DNA from: an uncultured Collinsella sp.
GTDB taxonomy: Bacteria > Actinomycetota > Coriobacteriia > Coriobacteriales > Coriobacteriaceae
Direction of reading: 5' to 3'
DNA: 13,733 nt
Assembly: GCA_900545555.1 (NCBI GenBank)
Contig: UQZI01000057.1
Location: 1-13,733 of the forward strand
Shown: one piece after another, positions 1-7,862 of the stretch
Numbering within the stretch: the first letter of the stretch is position 1
How the letters are laid out: the number at the start of each line of letters is the position of its first letter
Notes under the pieces: model-generated
Told to the model about the DNA's origin: nothing
What the model saw: only the letters and a program-made list of their open reading frames with translations
Databases searched by the model: none
Program-made: the position numbers and the translations under genes

Positions 1-201
1 TACATCGGCTTTGCGCACAACGTGCTGGCCGTGGCGCTCATTCGCGTGCCCGGCGCGTGGCTGCTGTCGAACGCTTATTCCGACACGCTGTTTCCCATGG
101 GCATCGCTTCGCCGTGCGGATCGATTTTGTCGGCAGTCATTTGCGTTGTCGCGTTTACCGTGCTCAACCGGCGCGGGGCTTTTGACAAGCTGGTGGCGTA
201 G
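1..201 (+). CDS. C-terminal fragment of a MATE-family efflux protein
   Basis: An open frame enters from the left edge and ends at the TAG at 199-201, giving the last 66 residues of a larger protein. Two hydrophobic stretches are visible (around residues 5-22 and 41-55) and the tail ends in a basic segment (NRRGAF). The pattern of a substrate-pump helix, a short LFPMGIASP loop and a last helix followed by Arg-Arg resembles the end of MATE/NorM multidrug and toxic-compound extrusion proteins, which export drugs using an ion gradient. The start and most of the protein are outside the window, so the family call rests on a short tail. A MerR regulator with a drug-sensing type domain lies 53 bp downstream on the same strand, which fits a pump-regulator pair. 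Another polytopic membrane protein is possible. Confidence 0.6.
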   Translation, partial: YIGFAHNVLAVALIRVPGAWLLSNAYSDTLFPMGIASPCGSILSAVICVVAFTVLNRRGAFDKLVA

Positions 202-240
202 CGAGGCAACGCGAGCCTGGCGCCCCCCTGCTTTTTACCG

Positions 241-247
241 AAAGGAG
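241..247 (+). promoter_or_regulatory. Ribosome binding site of the merR-like gene
   Basis: AAAGGAG lies 7 nt before the ATG at 255 and selects that start over the in-frame ATG at 264. Confidence 0.7.
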
Positions 248-254
248 CGGTCCC

Positions 255-1103
255 ATGACCGACATGCCAAGTGAGCATACCGAGGGCTTGCTCCGCATTG
301 GCGAAGTGGCGCGTCTGTTTAACCTGAGCGTGGGCACGCTGCGTCATTACGAGCAGATGGGCTTGCTGGACCCGGCGCGCATCGATCCGGCGAGTGGGTA
401 CCGCTACTACGGATCGCGGCAGCTCTCCACCCTCAACACCATTAGCCACCTGCGGGTTCTCGACTTGCCGCTGGCGCAAATCCGAGAGTTTGTGACCACG
501 CGCGATGTGGAGCTCATGCAGCGTCAGCTCGCCCAGCAGCAGGAGCTCATCGAGCGCAAGCGCCGAGAGCTGGAGCGCGTGTCGCGCAAGATCGATAACC
601 GGCTTGCGCTGCTCCACGATGCCTTGAACACCGAGCTCGATACCATTTGCACAATCGATGCGCCCGAGCTTCGCTGCGCCGTGTTGCGCGAACGCGTCAA
701 CCCTACCGACGCCCATGCGTTGGAGTGGCAGATTCGTCAACTGCAGAAGGGCCAGCACGAGACCTTTGTCTTTCTGGGCAACCTGGGCGTTGGGATTAGC
801 GCCGAGCGTCTGGCCGCCGGCGACTTTGATGGCTACGACGAGGTCTTCCTTCTGCTCGATGACACCGATGAGTACCTGGGCGACGTCGAGACACGGCCCG
901 CCGCGCACTGCCTGACCATAAGCTTTCGCGGCACGCACGGGCAAGCGGGCCCGCGCTATGAGCAGCTGCTCGGCTATATGCGCAAACATAACCTGACACC
1001 CGCCGGTCCATCGCGCGAGATTGCCCTGATCGATGACATCATCAGCGACGACCCCACAACCTACGTGACGCTGATCACGGTGCCGGTTGCCCCAGCAAAG
1101 TAA
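255..1103 (+). CDS. MerR-family regulator with GyrI-like effector domain
   Basis: 282 residues. An N-terminal MerR winged helix-turn-helix spans about residues 12-80 (RIGEVARLFNLSVGTLRHYE and the wing GYRYYGSRQL). A dimerising coiled coil follows at about 85-125 (rich in Gln, Glu, Arg and Leu). The C-terminal part, about 135-280, has the length and strand pattern of a GyrI/BmrR-like small-molecule binding domain. Proteins of this design (BmrR, BltR) bind a hydrophobic drug or metabolite and twist a promoter with an over-long spacer to activate an efflux gene. The gene lies 53 bp after a MATE-type tail on the same strand, so the pump is a plausible target, but the pump's promoter is outside the window. 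The ligand cannot be read from sequence. Confidence 0.85.
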   Translation: MTDMPSEHTEGLLRIGEVARLFNLSVGTLRHYEQMGLLDPARIDPASGYRYYGSRQLSTLNTISHLRVLDLPLAQIREFVTTRDVELMQRQLAQQQELIERKRRELERVSRKIDNRLALLHDALNTELDTICTIDAPELRCAVLRERVNPTDAHALEWQIRQLQKGQHETFVFLGNLGVGISAERLAAGDFDGYDEVFLLLDDTDEYLGDVETRPAAHCLTISFRGTHGQAGPRYEQLLGYMRKHNLTPAGPSREIALIDDIISDDPTTYVTLITVPVAPAK

Positions 1104-1141
1104 GAACCGCCCGGAAGGCATCGTGCTTCCGGGCGGTTCTT
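1102..1141. terminator. Bidirectional hairpin between merR-like gene and ligA
   Basis: A perfect 16-bp inverted repeat (arms 1102-1117 and 1126-1141, loop of 8 nt) begins inside the stop codon of the MerR-like gene and lies 19 bp past the stop of the converging ligA. The arms end in AAGAACC and GGTTCTT. T-runs are short on both sides, so it may serve both convergent genes with moderate efficiency. Confidence 0.75.
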
Positions 1142-1160
1142 CAATTTGACTATTGATGCC

Positions 1161-3389
1161 TTAAGCCTGAGGCACCTCACCAGTCGCCAGGATCTGCTCG
1201 AGTGCGTCCTCATCCAGTACGGGTACACCCAGCTGCTCGGCCTTGGTAAGCTTGGAGCCCGCTTTGGGGCCGGCGACCAGATAGCTCGTCTTCTTTGACA
1301 CGCTGCCCGAAACCTTGGCGCCGAGCACCTTGAGCGCCGCGCCCGCCTCGTCGCGCGTGCGGTTGACGAGCGTGCCGGTGAGCACGAAGGTCAGACCCGC
1401 AAGCGGCTGTGCGTCGGCGAGCTCGCCCGCCACGCCAGCTTCGGCCGCGGCTTGCGCATGAGCGGCGCCCAAGTCGACCTCGAGCGAAAGGCCCGCTTGG
1501 CGCAGACGTTCCAGCACGGCAAGGTTCTCGGGCACGGCCAGGAACTGTTTGACGCTCGCCGCAATCTTGGGACCGATGCCCTCGCACTCGGCAATATCCT
1601 CTTCGCTCGCCAAGATGAGCTTGTCAATCGACAGGAATCGCTCGGCGATGACCTCGCCCACGCTCTTGCCCACATGGCGGATGCCCAGGGCAAACAGCAC
1701 GCGACCGAGCGGCTGGCTTTTGGACTTGTTGAGCTCGACGATGATTTTCTCGGCCGTCTTGATGCCTACCGGAATGGGATCGCCCTTCTTAACGCCCTTT
1801 TTGCTATTGGTGCTCGCGTACACGCGCCCCGTATCCAGGCCTGCGATGTCATCGACCGTGAGCTGGTAGAAGTCTGCGACATCGTGGATCAGGCCGGCAG
1901 CGATCATCTTGTCGACGATCTCGTCGCCCAGGCCATCGACGTCCATGCAGCCGCGGCTCACCCAGTGGAGCAGGCGCTCCTTGAGCTGCGCCGGGCAGTC
2001 AATGGACACGCAGCGGTAGGCGACCTCGCCATCCTCGTGGACCACGGGGCTGCCGCACACGGGGCAGACCTCGGGCATGTGCCAGTCGACCGAATCGGCC
2101 GGACGCTTATCGAGCACCGGGCCCACGACCTCGGGGATTACGTCGCCCGCCTTGTGCACGATGATAGTGTCGCCCTCGCGCACGTTTTTGCGGCGGATCT
2201 CGTCGATGTTGTGCAGCGTGGCGCGCGCGATGGTGGAGCCGGCAACCGTCACCGGGTCGAACTCGGCGACCGGCGTGAGCACACCGGTGCGGCCCACCTG
2301 GATGCGAATCTCGCGCAGGACGGTCTGCTTTTCCTCGGGCGGGAACTTAAAGGCAATGGCCCAGCGCGGTGCGCGGGCGGTAAAGCCCAGGTCGAGCTGC
2401 TGCTGAAAGCTGTCCACCTTTACGACCACGCCGTCAATGTCGTAGTCCAAGTCGCCGCGATGCTCGAGCGCCTGGGCGCAGAACTCGTGAACCTCAGCGG
2501 GTGTGGCGCAACGGGCAACGTTGGGGTTGACGCTAAAGCCGGCGCTACGCAGCCAGTCCAGGAACTCGCGCTGGCTGTGGACGTGCAGCGGATCGGTATC
2601 GGCAATGGCGTAGATAAAGGTAGCCAGGTCGCGGCGCGCCGTGACCTTGGGGTCCTTTTGGCGCAGGCTGCCGGCGGCGGCGTTGCGCGGGTTGGCAAAG
2701 GGGTCGCGGCCCTCGGCATCGGCCTCTTCATTCAGACGAACAAAGCTGCCCTTGGGCATGTACACCTCGCCGCGTACCTCAATGGTACGCTCGCGGTCGG
2801 CGCCCATGTGGGCGAGCGCCGGCTCGGACAGGTGCATGGGCACATCCTTGATGGTACGGACATTGAGCGACACATCCTCGCCCGTGGTGCCGTCGCCGCG
2901 CGTGGCGGCGCGCACAAAGGTGCCGTTTTGATAGGTAAGCGCCACGCCCAGACCGTCGATCTTAAGCTCGCAGGTATAGGTGACGCTGCCGGCACCGAGC
3001 GCATCCTCGGCGCGCTGGAGCCACGCGTCAAGTTCGTCCAGGTCCATGGCATCGTCCATGGAATACATGCGCGCCATATGTGTGACCGGTGTAAACTGCT
3101 CGCTCACGTAGCCGCCCACGCGCTGGGTATAGCTGTCGGGCGTCACCAGGTCGGGGTAGGTCGCCTCGATCTGCTGCAGCTCAACGAGCATTTTGTCAAA
3201 GGCGGCGTCCGTGATTTCGGGCGCATCGAGCATGTAGTAGCGATAGGCGTGGTAATCGAGCTCGTGGCGCAGCTCGGCCGCACGCGCTGCCGCCTGGGCA
3301 CGGGCATCGGCCGGTGCAGCGGTATCCGTGCTCGCGGGCGTTTCGGTATCGATATCCACACCGTCACCAAACAGGCTCGATTGCTCCAT
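1161..3389 (-). CDS. ligA: NAD-dependent DNA ligase LigA
   Basis: 742 residues, a full-length bacterial NAD+-dependent ligase that seals nicks in replication and repair. Domains in order: an extra N-terminal tail (about 1-32), domain Ia with the NAD-binding YHAYRYYMLDAPEITD stretch (46-61), the nucleotidyltransferase with adenylated Lys143 in ELKIDG, an OB fold (about 355-430), a four-Cys zinc finger (C442, C445, C460, C465), helix-hairpin-helix repeats (about 510-640) and a C-terminal BRCT domain (about 662-738). Two features differ from the textbook enzyme. The tail starts with QSSLF, like a sliding-clamp binding motif. Around residues 521-543 there is a polar Lys/Gly/Ser-rich insertion in the first helix-hairpin-helix region. 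Start: ATG at 3389 with AAGGAGT upstream. It is transcribed alone, since a terminator separates it from the htrA gene upstream. Confidence 0.97.
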   Translation of the reverse strand: MEQSSLFGDGVDIDTETPASTDTAAPADARAQAAARAAELRHELDYHAYRYYMLDAPEITDAAFDKMLVELQQIEATYPDLVTPDSYTQRVGGYVSEQFTPVTHMARMYSMDDAMDLDELDAWLQRAEDALGAGSVTYTCELKIDGLGVALTYQNGTFVRAATRGDGTTGEDVSLNVRTIKDVPMHLSEPALAHMGADRERTIEVRGEVYMPKGSFVRLNEEADAEGRDPFANPRNAAAGSLRQKDPKVTARRDLATFIYAIADTDPLHVHSQREFLDWLRSAGFSVNPNVARCATPAEVHEFCAQALEHRGDLDYDIDGVVVKVDSFQQQLDLGFTARAPRWAIAFKFPPEEKQTVLREIRIQVGRTGVLTPVAEFDPVTVAGSTIARATLHNIDEIRRKNVREGDTIIVHKAGDVIPEVVGPVLDKRPADSVDWHMPEVCPVCGSPVVHEDGEVAYRCVSIDCPAQLKERLLHWVSRGCMDVDGLGDEIVDKMIAAGLIHDVADFYQLTVDDIAGLDTGRVYASTNSKKGVKKGDPIPVGIKTAEKIIVELNKSKSQPLGRVLFALGIRHVGKSVGEVIAERFLSIDKLILASEEDIAECEGIGPKIAASVKQFLAVPENLAVLERLRQAGLSLEVDLGAAHAQAAAEAGVAGELADAQPLAGLTFVLTGTLVNRTRDEAGAALKVLGAKVSGSVSKKTSYLVAGPKAGSKLTKAEQLGVPVLDEDALEQILATGEVPQA

Positions 3390-3395
3390 AGCGGC

Positions 3396-3402
3396 ACTCC
3401 TT
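3396..3402 (-). promoter_or_regulatory. Ribosome binding site of ligA
   Basis: On the minus strand AAGGAGT lies about 6 nt before the ATG and fixes the start of ligA. No convincing -35 was found in 3403-3573; TACTCT or TAGTAT near 3420-3430 are only weak -10 candidates. Confidence 0.6.
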
Positions 3403-3573
3403 CGCTCGATTTCAAACGGATACTAGAGTACCACCGGTCGCAACGGGGCCGAATAGCGGTCTCGAACCGCACCGAATCGGCAGCCGCCGGACCGGGGTGG
3501 GTCGCGCGTTCAAACCATGCCCTTGCCGTTTCTAAATGATCCGTTTCCCCGTCCCCAACGGATCAATAAGAAA

Positions 3574-3611
3574 AGAGGGGACTGTCCCGCGTTGGCGGGA
3601 CAGTCCCCTCT
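3574..3611 (-). terminator. Rho-independent terminator of htrA
   Basis: A perfect 17-bp stem (arms 3574-3590 and 3595-3611) with a 4-nt loop lies 26 bp past the htrA stop. On the minus strand it is followed by TTTTCTTATT, a good U-tract. The stem has the core GGGGACTGTCCC, related to other hairpins in this window. Confidence 0.9.
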
Positions 3612-3637
3612 GGCTTCGATATGTGCAATACGGTTCG

Positions 3638-5098
3638 TTAGAAACCCTGACCGTTGCCCTGACCCTGACCCTGCTGGCCAAGCAGCTCCTCCAGATACTG
3701 GCGCAGCTGCTCGTCGGTAATACCGCCGTTGCCGGTATCGGTCGCGCTGTCGTTCTGCTGCTGGTTCTGCAGCTCCTCGTCGGAGCCCAGCTCAACCGTG
3801 ACCTTCTTCTCTTCCTTGCCGCGCATGAGCGTGATCTCGACCTTCTCGCCCACCTCGTGGCTGCGCAGCGCGATGATCAGGCCGTCGGCGCTCGAAATCT
3901 CATCGTCGCCCAGCTTGGTGATGACGTCGCCCTCCTGAATGCCGGCCTTGGCGGCAGGACCATCCTCAACGACGCTCGCCACATACGCGCCGCTATCGGT
4001 GCTCAACTTGTTGGTGCGGGCGTTAAGCGCATTGACGCTCGAAAGCGTAGCGCCCATGTACGGATGCACCGGCGTCTTACCGTCGATGATCTGGTCGGCA
4101 ATGTTCTTGGCGTAGTTAACCGGAATGGCAAAACCCACGCCCGAGCTGGAGCCCGAGTAGCTCTCGATAAGCGAGTTGATACCCACAAGCTCGCCATTGT
4201 CGTTGACGAGCGCGCCGCCGGAGTTGCCCGGATTGATGGCGGCATCGGTCTGGATCATGTTGGCATAGATGGTGTTGCCGCCGGTAGAGCTCATGGCCGT
4301 GGAGCGATACAGCGCCGAGACGATACCGGTGGAGACAGACTGTTCGTTGCCGAAGGGCGAGCCGATCGCCATGACCCACTCGCCCACGTTGAGCTTGGAG
4401 GAATCACCGATCTCAATCGGCGTGAGCTTGGAGGCGTCGGCGTCCTTGAGCTTGATGACGGCCAGGTCGCTCGAAGCGTCGTTGCCCACGAACTCGGCCT
4501 CGTAGGTGGTGCCGTCATCCATGGTCACCACGTACTGGTCATAGCCATCGACCACGTGGTTGTTGGTGAGGATATGGCCCTCGGTATCGAGCACCACGCC
4601 CGAACCGACGCTGCCCGAGTTGTCCGACTCGTCGGCAGACTGCGAAAGCGAGCCATTCTGGCTGCCGCTCGACGTGGCGGTGATGGAAACGACGGAGGGC
4701 AGGGCCTTGGCAGAAACGGCCTCGGCCAACGTGGTGTCCTCGGAGTCGATCGTAATCTTTTGCGTCGACGAACCCGAAGCGCCCGCCGTCACGGCATTCT
4801 TGCCGCCGCCGATATCGAGCGTGCCGCTCATGACAAGCGCGATGACCAGTAGGGCACCGCATGCACAACCGGCAAGCGCTGTAATAAAAATCGGCAGCTT
4901 TTTGGTCTTGGTCTTGACCACCGTGTGCTTGTTCACGACCTGTTGGCCGCCCAGCGGCTTGCCGGTCTGCGTGTCGTAAGCCTGCACGTAGGGAATGTTG
5001 CCGTCGGCAGGCGTCGACTCTACCTGCACGCGCGGCTGCTGCTGAGTCTCGCCGGCATTGCCCGCATCCTGGGGACGCTGGGAATCGTACTCGCTCAT
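3638..5098 (-). CDS. HtrA/DegP-family membrane-anchored serine protease with PDZ domain
   Basis: 486 residues from the ATG at 5098, chosen because AAAGGA lies 8 nt upstream; a longer frame to 5137 has no ribosome site. Order: a polar, Gln-rich cytoplasmic N-terminus (1-68), one membrane helix (about 69-91), a Ser/Gly linker, a trypsin-like protease domain (about 120-335), one PDZ domain (about 345-440) and a Gln/Gly-rich tail ending GQGQGNGQGF. The triad is complete: His181 in TNNHVVDG, Asp211 in SSDLAVIK and Ser293 in GNSGGAL. Such proteins degrade or refold damaged proteins outside the membrane. Single membrane anchor plus single PDZ matches Gram-positive HtrA/DegP-like proteases. It is monocistronic, with a hairpin in its leader and a strong terminator. 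Confidence 0.93.
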   Translation of the reverse strand: MSEYDSQRPQDAGNAGETQQQPRVQVESTPADGNIPYVQAYDTQTGKPLGGQQVVNKHTVVKTKTKKLPIFITALAGCACGALLVIALVMSGTLDIGGGKNAVTAGASGSSTQKITIDSEDTTLAEAVSAKALPSVVSITATSSGSQNGSLSQSADESDNSGSVGSGVVLDTEGHILTNNHVVDGYDQYVVTMDDGTTYEAEFVGNDASSDLAVIKLKDADASKLTPIEIGDSSKLNVGEWVMAIGSPFGNEQSVSTGIVSALYRSTAMSSTGGNTIYANMIQTDAAINPGNSGGALVNDNGELVGINSLIESYSGSSSGVGFAIPVNYAKNIADQIIDGKTPVHPYMGATLSSVNALNARTNKLSTDSGAYVASVVEDGPAAKAGIQEGDVITKLGDDEISSADGLIIALRSHEVGEKVEITLMRGKEEKKVTVELGSDEELQNQQQNDSATDTGNGGITDEQLRQYLEELLGQQGQGQGNGQGF

Positions 5099-5127
5099 AG
5101 CTGCGATCCTTTCGTCAAATAACCAAA

Positions 5128-5151
5128 GGCCCGCCAAACATGTGGCGGGCC
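5128..5151 (-). promoter_or_regulatory. Hairpin in the htrA leader
   Basis: Arms GGCCCGCCA (5128-5136) and TGGCGGGCC (5143-5151) form a 9-bp GC-rich stem with a 6-nt loop, 29 nt before the htrA ATG. On the minus strand it is followed by TTTGGTTATTTG, a loose T-rich stretch, so it could be an attenuator or just a leader structure. Further upstream the 12-bp inverted repeat CGTACGTGTACG (5189-5200) is a possible operator. Confidence 0.5.
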
Positions 5152-5269
5152 ATCATTGTTCACGTTGAGTTGTACCCCAATATGCGGGCGTACGTGTACG
5201 AGAACGCAATCTTTTAGGAAGGCTTAAGTTCTGTTGCAGATTCGAGAGGGACCTGCACTTGCGTCAAAA

Positions 5270-5302
5270 CCACCACAAAGGTGCCTGTCCCCTTTGTGGT
5301 GG
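5270..5302 (-). terminator. Rho-independent terminator of the glnA-like/glnR-like unit
   Basis: Arms CCACCACAAAGG (5270-5281) and CCTTTGTGGTGG (5291-5302) form a perfect 12-bp stem with a 9-nt loop, 4 bp past the regulator stop. On the minus strand a TTTTG run follows. The loop side carries GGGGACAGGCACC, similar in style to the other GGGAC hairpins here. Confidence 0.85.
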
Positions 5303-5306
5303 AAAT

Positions 5307-5969
5307 CTAGTCCTTAAACAGATAGCCCACGCCGCGGACGGTGGTGATGTGCGCCGCGATCTGCGGGCCCACCTTGGAGCGAATGCGTCGAATGTGCACG
5401 TCGACGGTGCGCGTGCCGCCGCAGTACTCAAAGCCCCACACGCGGTGCAGCAGCACCTCGCGGCTGTAGGCGCGGTTGGGGTGCGTCGCCAAAAAGCTCA
5501 GCAGCGAGTACTCCATCAGCGTCAGGTCGATGGGCTCGTTATCGAGTGTCACCTGGTAGGTAGCCAGGTTGATCTCGAGGTTATCGATGTTGAGTACATC
5601 GTCAGCGGTGACGGTCTCCTCCTCGCCCATCAGGCGCTGCGCACGAGCCTTGAGCTCGTTGGGCGTCGCCGTGGGGCATACAAAGTCGGCATGCGCGTGA
5701 TTCGGCAGGCGCAGGGTACCGAGTGCCTCGTCGTCAACGATCACCAACATGGGGACGCCACCACGATCGTCGAGCCACTTGGCAATCTGATCGATGCGGT
5801 CGCTGCGGATGCCATCTGAATCGAGAATCAGCAGGTCAAAGTCGTGCGCCGCAGTTGGCGAATCGGGGGTTGCCAGGCTCACCTCGACACCCAGGGTGGT
5901 CGTCAAGCTGCGGGCAAACTCGTGGAAGCGCGTCGTGCGCGCCATGAACAGGGCACTCTTTTCGGACAT
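5307..5969 (-). CDS. GlnR-like orphan OmpR/PhoB-family regulator
   Basis: 220 residues from ATG 5969, preceded by a strong GGAGG 5 nt away. The C-terminal half (about 126-218) is an OmpR/PhoB winged helix with the WGFEYCGGTRTVDVHIRRIR stretch, very close to the style of actinobacterial GlnR. The N-terminal half (1-115) is receiver-like but degenerate: the acidic pair expected after strand 1 is missing (ALFMARTTRF), Asp50 sits in LLILDSD near the phospho-acceptor position, and the conserved C-terminal Lys is replaced (VCPTATP). That fits the phosphorylation-independent receiver of GlnR, which controls nitrogen assimilation in actinobacteria. It lies 50 bp after the glutamine synthetase-like gene with no terminator between, and no histidine kinase is adjacent. 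An ordinary PhoB-like regulator remains possible. Confidence 0.85.
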   Translation of the reverse strand: MSEKSALFMARTTRFHEFARSLTTTLGVEVSLATPDSPTAAHDFDLLILDSDGIRSDRIDQIAKWLDDRGGVPMLVIVDDEALGTLRLPNHAHADFVCPTATPNELKARAQRLMGEEETVTADDVLNIDNLEINLATYQVTLDNEPIDLTLMEYSLLSFLATHPNRAYSREVLLHRVWGFEYCGGTRTVDVHIRRIRSKVGPQIAAHITTVRGVGYLFKD

Positions 5970-6019
5970 ATCGGCCTCCAAAGAAATGAGCTCAATCGTA
6001 CTGGAACAAGCCAGCGCGA

Positions 6020-7357
6020 TTAGGAGTTCGCCAGGTAATGCTTGATCTCCCACTCGGTGATCGTAGACTCAAACTTATGCCACTCGTCGCGCTTCTTTTT
6101 GAGGAAGAAGCTGTGGATGTGCTCGCCGAGGGCATCCTTCATAAACTGCGAGTCCTCAAACACGTCGAGCGCCTCTTTGAGCGAGCGCGGCAGCGGCGCG
6201 TAGCCGGCCTCGACCATCTGACGGTCGGTAAGCTTGAGCGTCTCGGCCGTGGCCTCGGGCGGGAGTTCCAGCTTGCGCTCGATGCCGTCCAGACCAGCCG
6301 CCAGCGTGACGGCGTTGACCAGGTACGGGTTGGCCATGGGGTCGGGGCTACGAAGCTCGATGCGCGTGGACAGCTGCTTGCCGGGCTTGTAGACCGGGAT
6401 GCGGACCATGCTCGCGCGGTTGCGCAGGCCCCACGTGGCGTACTGCGGCACGGAGTCGCCACCCGTGGTGATGCGCTTGTACGAGTTGACCGTGGGGTTG
6501 GTGATGGCGCTGATCTCGCGGGCATGCGCCAGAATGCCGGCCATATAGTGCTTGGCGATTTCGGAGAGATGGTACTTCTCGTCGTCCTCGCCCCAAAACA
6601 CGTTGTTGCCGTCGTGGTCGAATAGCGACTGGCACAGGAACATAGCGCTGCCATCCTCGCCCGCCAACGGCTTGGGCATAAAGGAGGCGTGGCAACCGCT
6701 CTCGTAGGCCTGCTGCTTAATGATGAGCTTGGCCGTGGTGATGGCATCGGACATGCTCAGGGCCTCGGCGTGGCGCAGGCTCATGCCGTGCTGCGAGCGA
6801 CCGGCGGCGTGGAAGGTGTACTCCACGGGCACGGACATCTTCTCGAGCGTGAGGACCGTGTTGCGGCGCAGGTCGCGGGCTGCGTCACTCACCGAAAGAT
6901 CGAAGTAGCCCACGTTGTCGAGCGGCTCGGGCGTGTGCTCGTCGGGGAAGTAGTAATACTCCAGCTCGGCACCAACGTTGAGCAGGTAGCCGGCCTTCTC
7001 GGCCTTATGGAACATGCGGCGCAGCGCAGCGCGCGGGTCGCCGGCGAAGGGCTCGCGATCGGGAGTGCACACGTCGCAGAACACACGGGCGACGCCGTTG
7101 TGGCTCGGACGCCACGGCAGAATCTGGAAGGTCGAGGCATCGGGGAACGCCAGCATGTCGGCTTCCTCGGGCGTGGCAAAGCCCTCGATGGCCGAGCCGT
7201 CAAAGCCAATGCCCTCCTCAAAAGCGACCTCAAGGTCCTCCGGGCTAATGGCAAAGTTCTTGAGGCGGCCGAGAATGTCGACAAACCACAGACGCACAAA
7301 GCGGATATCACGCTGCTCTACGGAGCGGAGTACGTAATCGATGTTCTGCTGGTTCAT
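6020..7357 (-). CDS. Glutamine synthetase type I-like protein with altered active site
   Basis: 445 residues, the usual length of type I glutamine synthetase, collinear throughout with the family (FDGSAIEGF 52-60, NVGAELEYYYF 127-137, SFMPKPL 225-231, NPTVNSYKRI 287-296, STRIELRSPDP 330-340). The family enzyme makes glutamine from glutamate, ammonia and ATP. Here the metal ligands Glu131, Glu133 and Glu334 are kept, but the Glu of the HHE motif is Ala184, the Glu of QHE is Gly191, and the His of GSGMH is Phe240. The flap Glu is Asp301. No adenylylation-type Tyr motif was recognised. It may be a non-canonical ligase or a regulatory pseudoenzyme. Start ATG 7357 has GGGGAG upstream. It heads a unit with the GlnR-like gene. 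Confidence 0.9.
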   Translation of the reverse strand: MNQQNIDYVLRSVEQRDIRFVRLWFVDILGRLKNFAISPEDLEVAFEEGIGFDGSAIEGFATPEEADMLAFPDASTFQILPWRPSHNGVARVFCDVCTPDREPFAGDPRAALRRMFHKAEKAGYLLNVGAELEYYYFPDEHTPEPLDNVGYFDLSVSDAARDLRRNTVLTLEKMSVPVEYTFHAAGRSQHGMSLRHAEALSMSDAITTAKLIIKQQAYESGCHASFMPKPLAGEDGSAMFLCQSLFDHDGNNVFWGEDDEKYHLSEIAKHYMAGILAHAREISAITNPTVNSYKRITTGGDSVPQYATWGLRNRASMVRIPVYKPGKQLSTRIELRSPDPMANPYLVNAVTLAAGLDGIERKLELPPEATAETLKLTDRQMVEAGYAPLPRSLKEALDVFEDSQFMKDALGEHIHSFFLKKKRDEWHKFESTITEWEIKHYLANS

Positions 7358-7390
7358 GTCGCTCCCCTTTCTTTCGGGCGGGTTTCGACT

Positions 7391-7415
7391 GGTCTATATC
7401 GCAGATACTATCGCA
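7391..7415 (-). promoter_or_regulatory. Possible promoter of the glnA-like gene
   Basis: On the minus strand two -10-like hexamers, TAGTAT (7405-7410) and TATAGA (7393-7398), sit within two copies of TCTGCGATA. No good -35 is visible, only TTTTTC at 17 bp from the second hexamer. The 11-mer ATACTATCGCA recurs upstream of the gntR gene at 12703. Confidence 0.3.
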
Positions 7416-7490
7416 GAAAAATGTTTCCGCAGGGTTAAAGCGTATCAAGCGCTCAAAAAACGTGCGCGAACAGGCGGGCATGACAAACAG

Positions 7491-7862
7491 CTACCGCCCG
7501 GATTCGGAGACAATTTGCCTACAGGCTCGTTCCAGCGCAGGGAACTCCATCGTCACTGCATCCCAAACAACCGAGCGGTCAACATTGCCGTAATCATGCG
7601 CAAGATAATTTCTCATGCCGATAATTCCGCGCCACTCAATTTCGGGATGAAGCCGCTGCGAGCGTTCCGACAACTTGCCCGCTTCTTCCGTCACCCTAAG
7701 CGCACACATCAAAAGGGAGTCCGCTAACGCCCTCGTCCGCACATCATTCGCGTGCAGAAACTGGTCCTCGGTGATATCAAAAGCCTTGATGCGCTCATTC
7801 GTTTCAGAAATGGCCTCCAAGACCTCTTGAGCGCGGAGGGTGTCTGACTTACGCGCGATCAT
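7491..7862 (-). CDS. HepT-like (DUF86) RNase toxin
   Basis: 123 residues, all-helical looking, with the HEPN RNase signature RX4HXY: Arg84, His89 and Tyr91 in RNYLAHDY. HepT toxins of this family cleave RNA and are neutralised by a partner MNT nucleotidyltransferase that AMPylates the Tyr of this motif; the partner gene lies just upstream and overlaps by 14 bp. The ATG at 7862 has GGAG 9 nt upstream, inside the end of the antitoxin gene and within a small hairpin, so its translation is probably coupled. No strong terminator follows; the promoter of the glnA-like gene begins within about 80 bp. Function is inferred from family and context. Confidence 0.85.
   Translation of the reverse strand: MIARKSDTLRAQEVLEAISETNERIKAFDITEDQFLHANDVRTRALADSLLMCALRVTEEAGKLSERSQRLHPEIEWRGIIGMRNYLAHDYGNVDRSVVWDAVTMEFPALERACRQIVSESGR

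Noticed and set aside
75..1121. Long minus-strand frame of 348 codons across the merR-like gene
   Set aside because: It is antisense to a clear MerR-GyrI protein, shows low-complexity composition and no domain. It is a GC-rich shadow frame.
1452..3539. Plus-strand frame of 695 codons opposite ligA
   Set aside because: LigA is unmistakable on the other strand with all catalytic residues; the plus frame has no recognisable domain.
3536..4852. Plus-strand frame of 438 codons opposite htrA
   Set aside because: Antisense shadow of the protease gene and it runs through the htrA terminator stem.
7465..7500. Possible terminator of the HepT gene
   Set aside because: GGCGG/CCGCC gives only 5 bp and no T-run directly follows, too weak to call.
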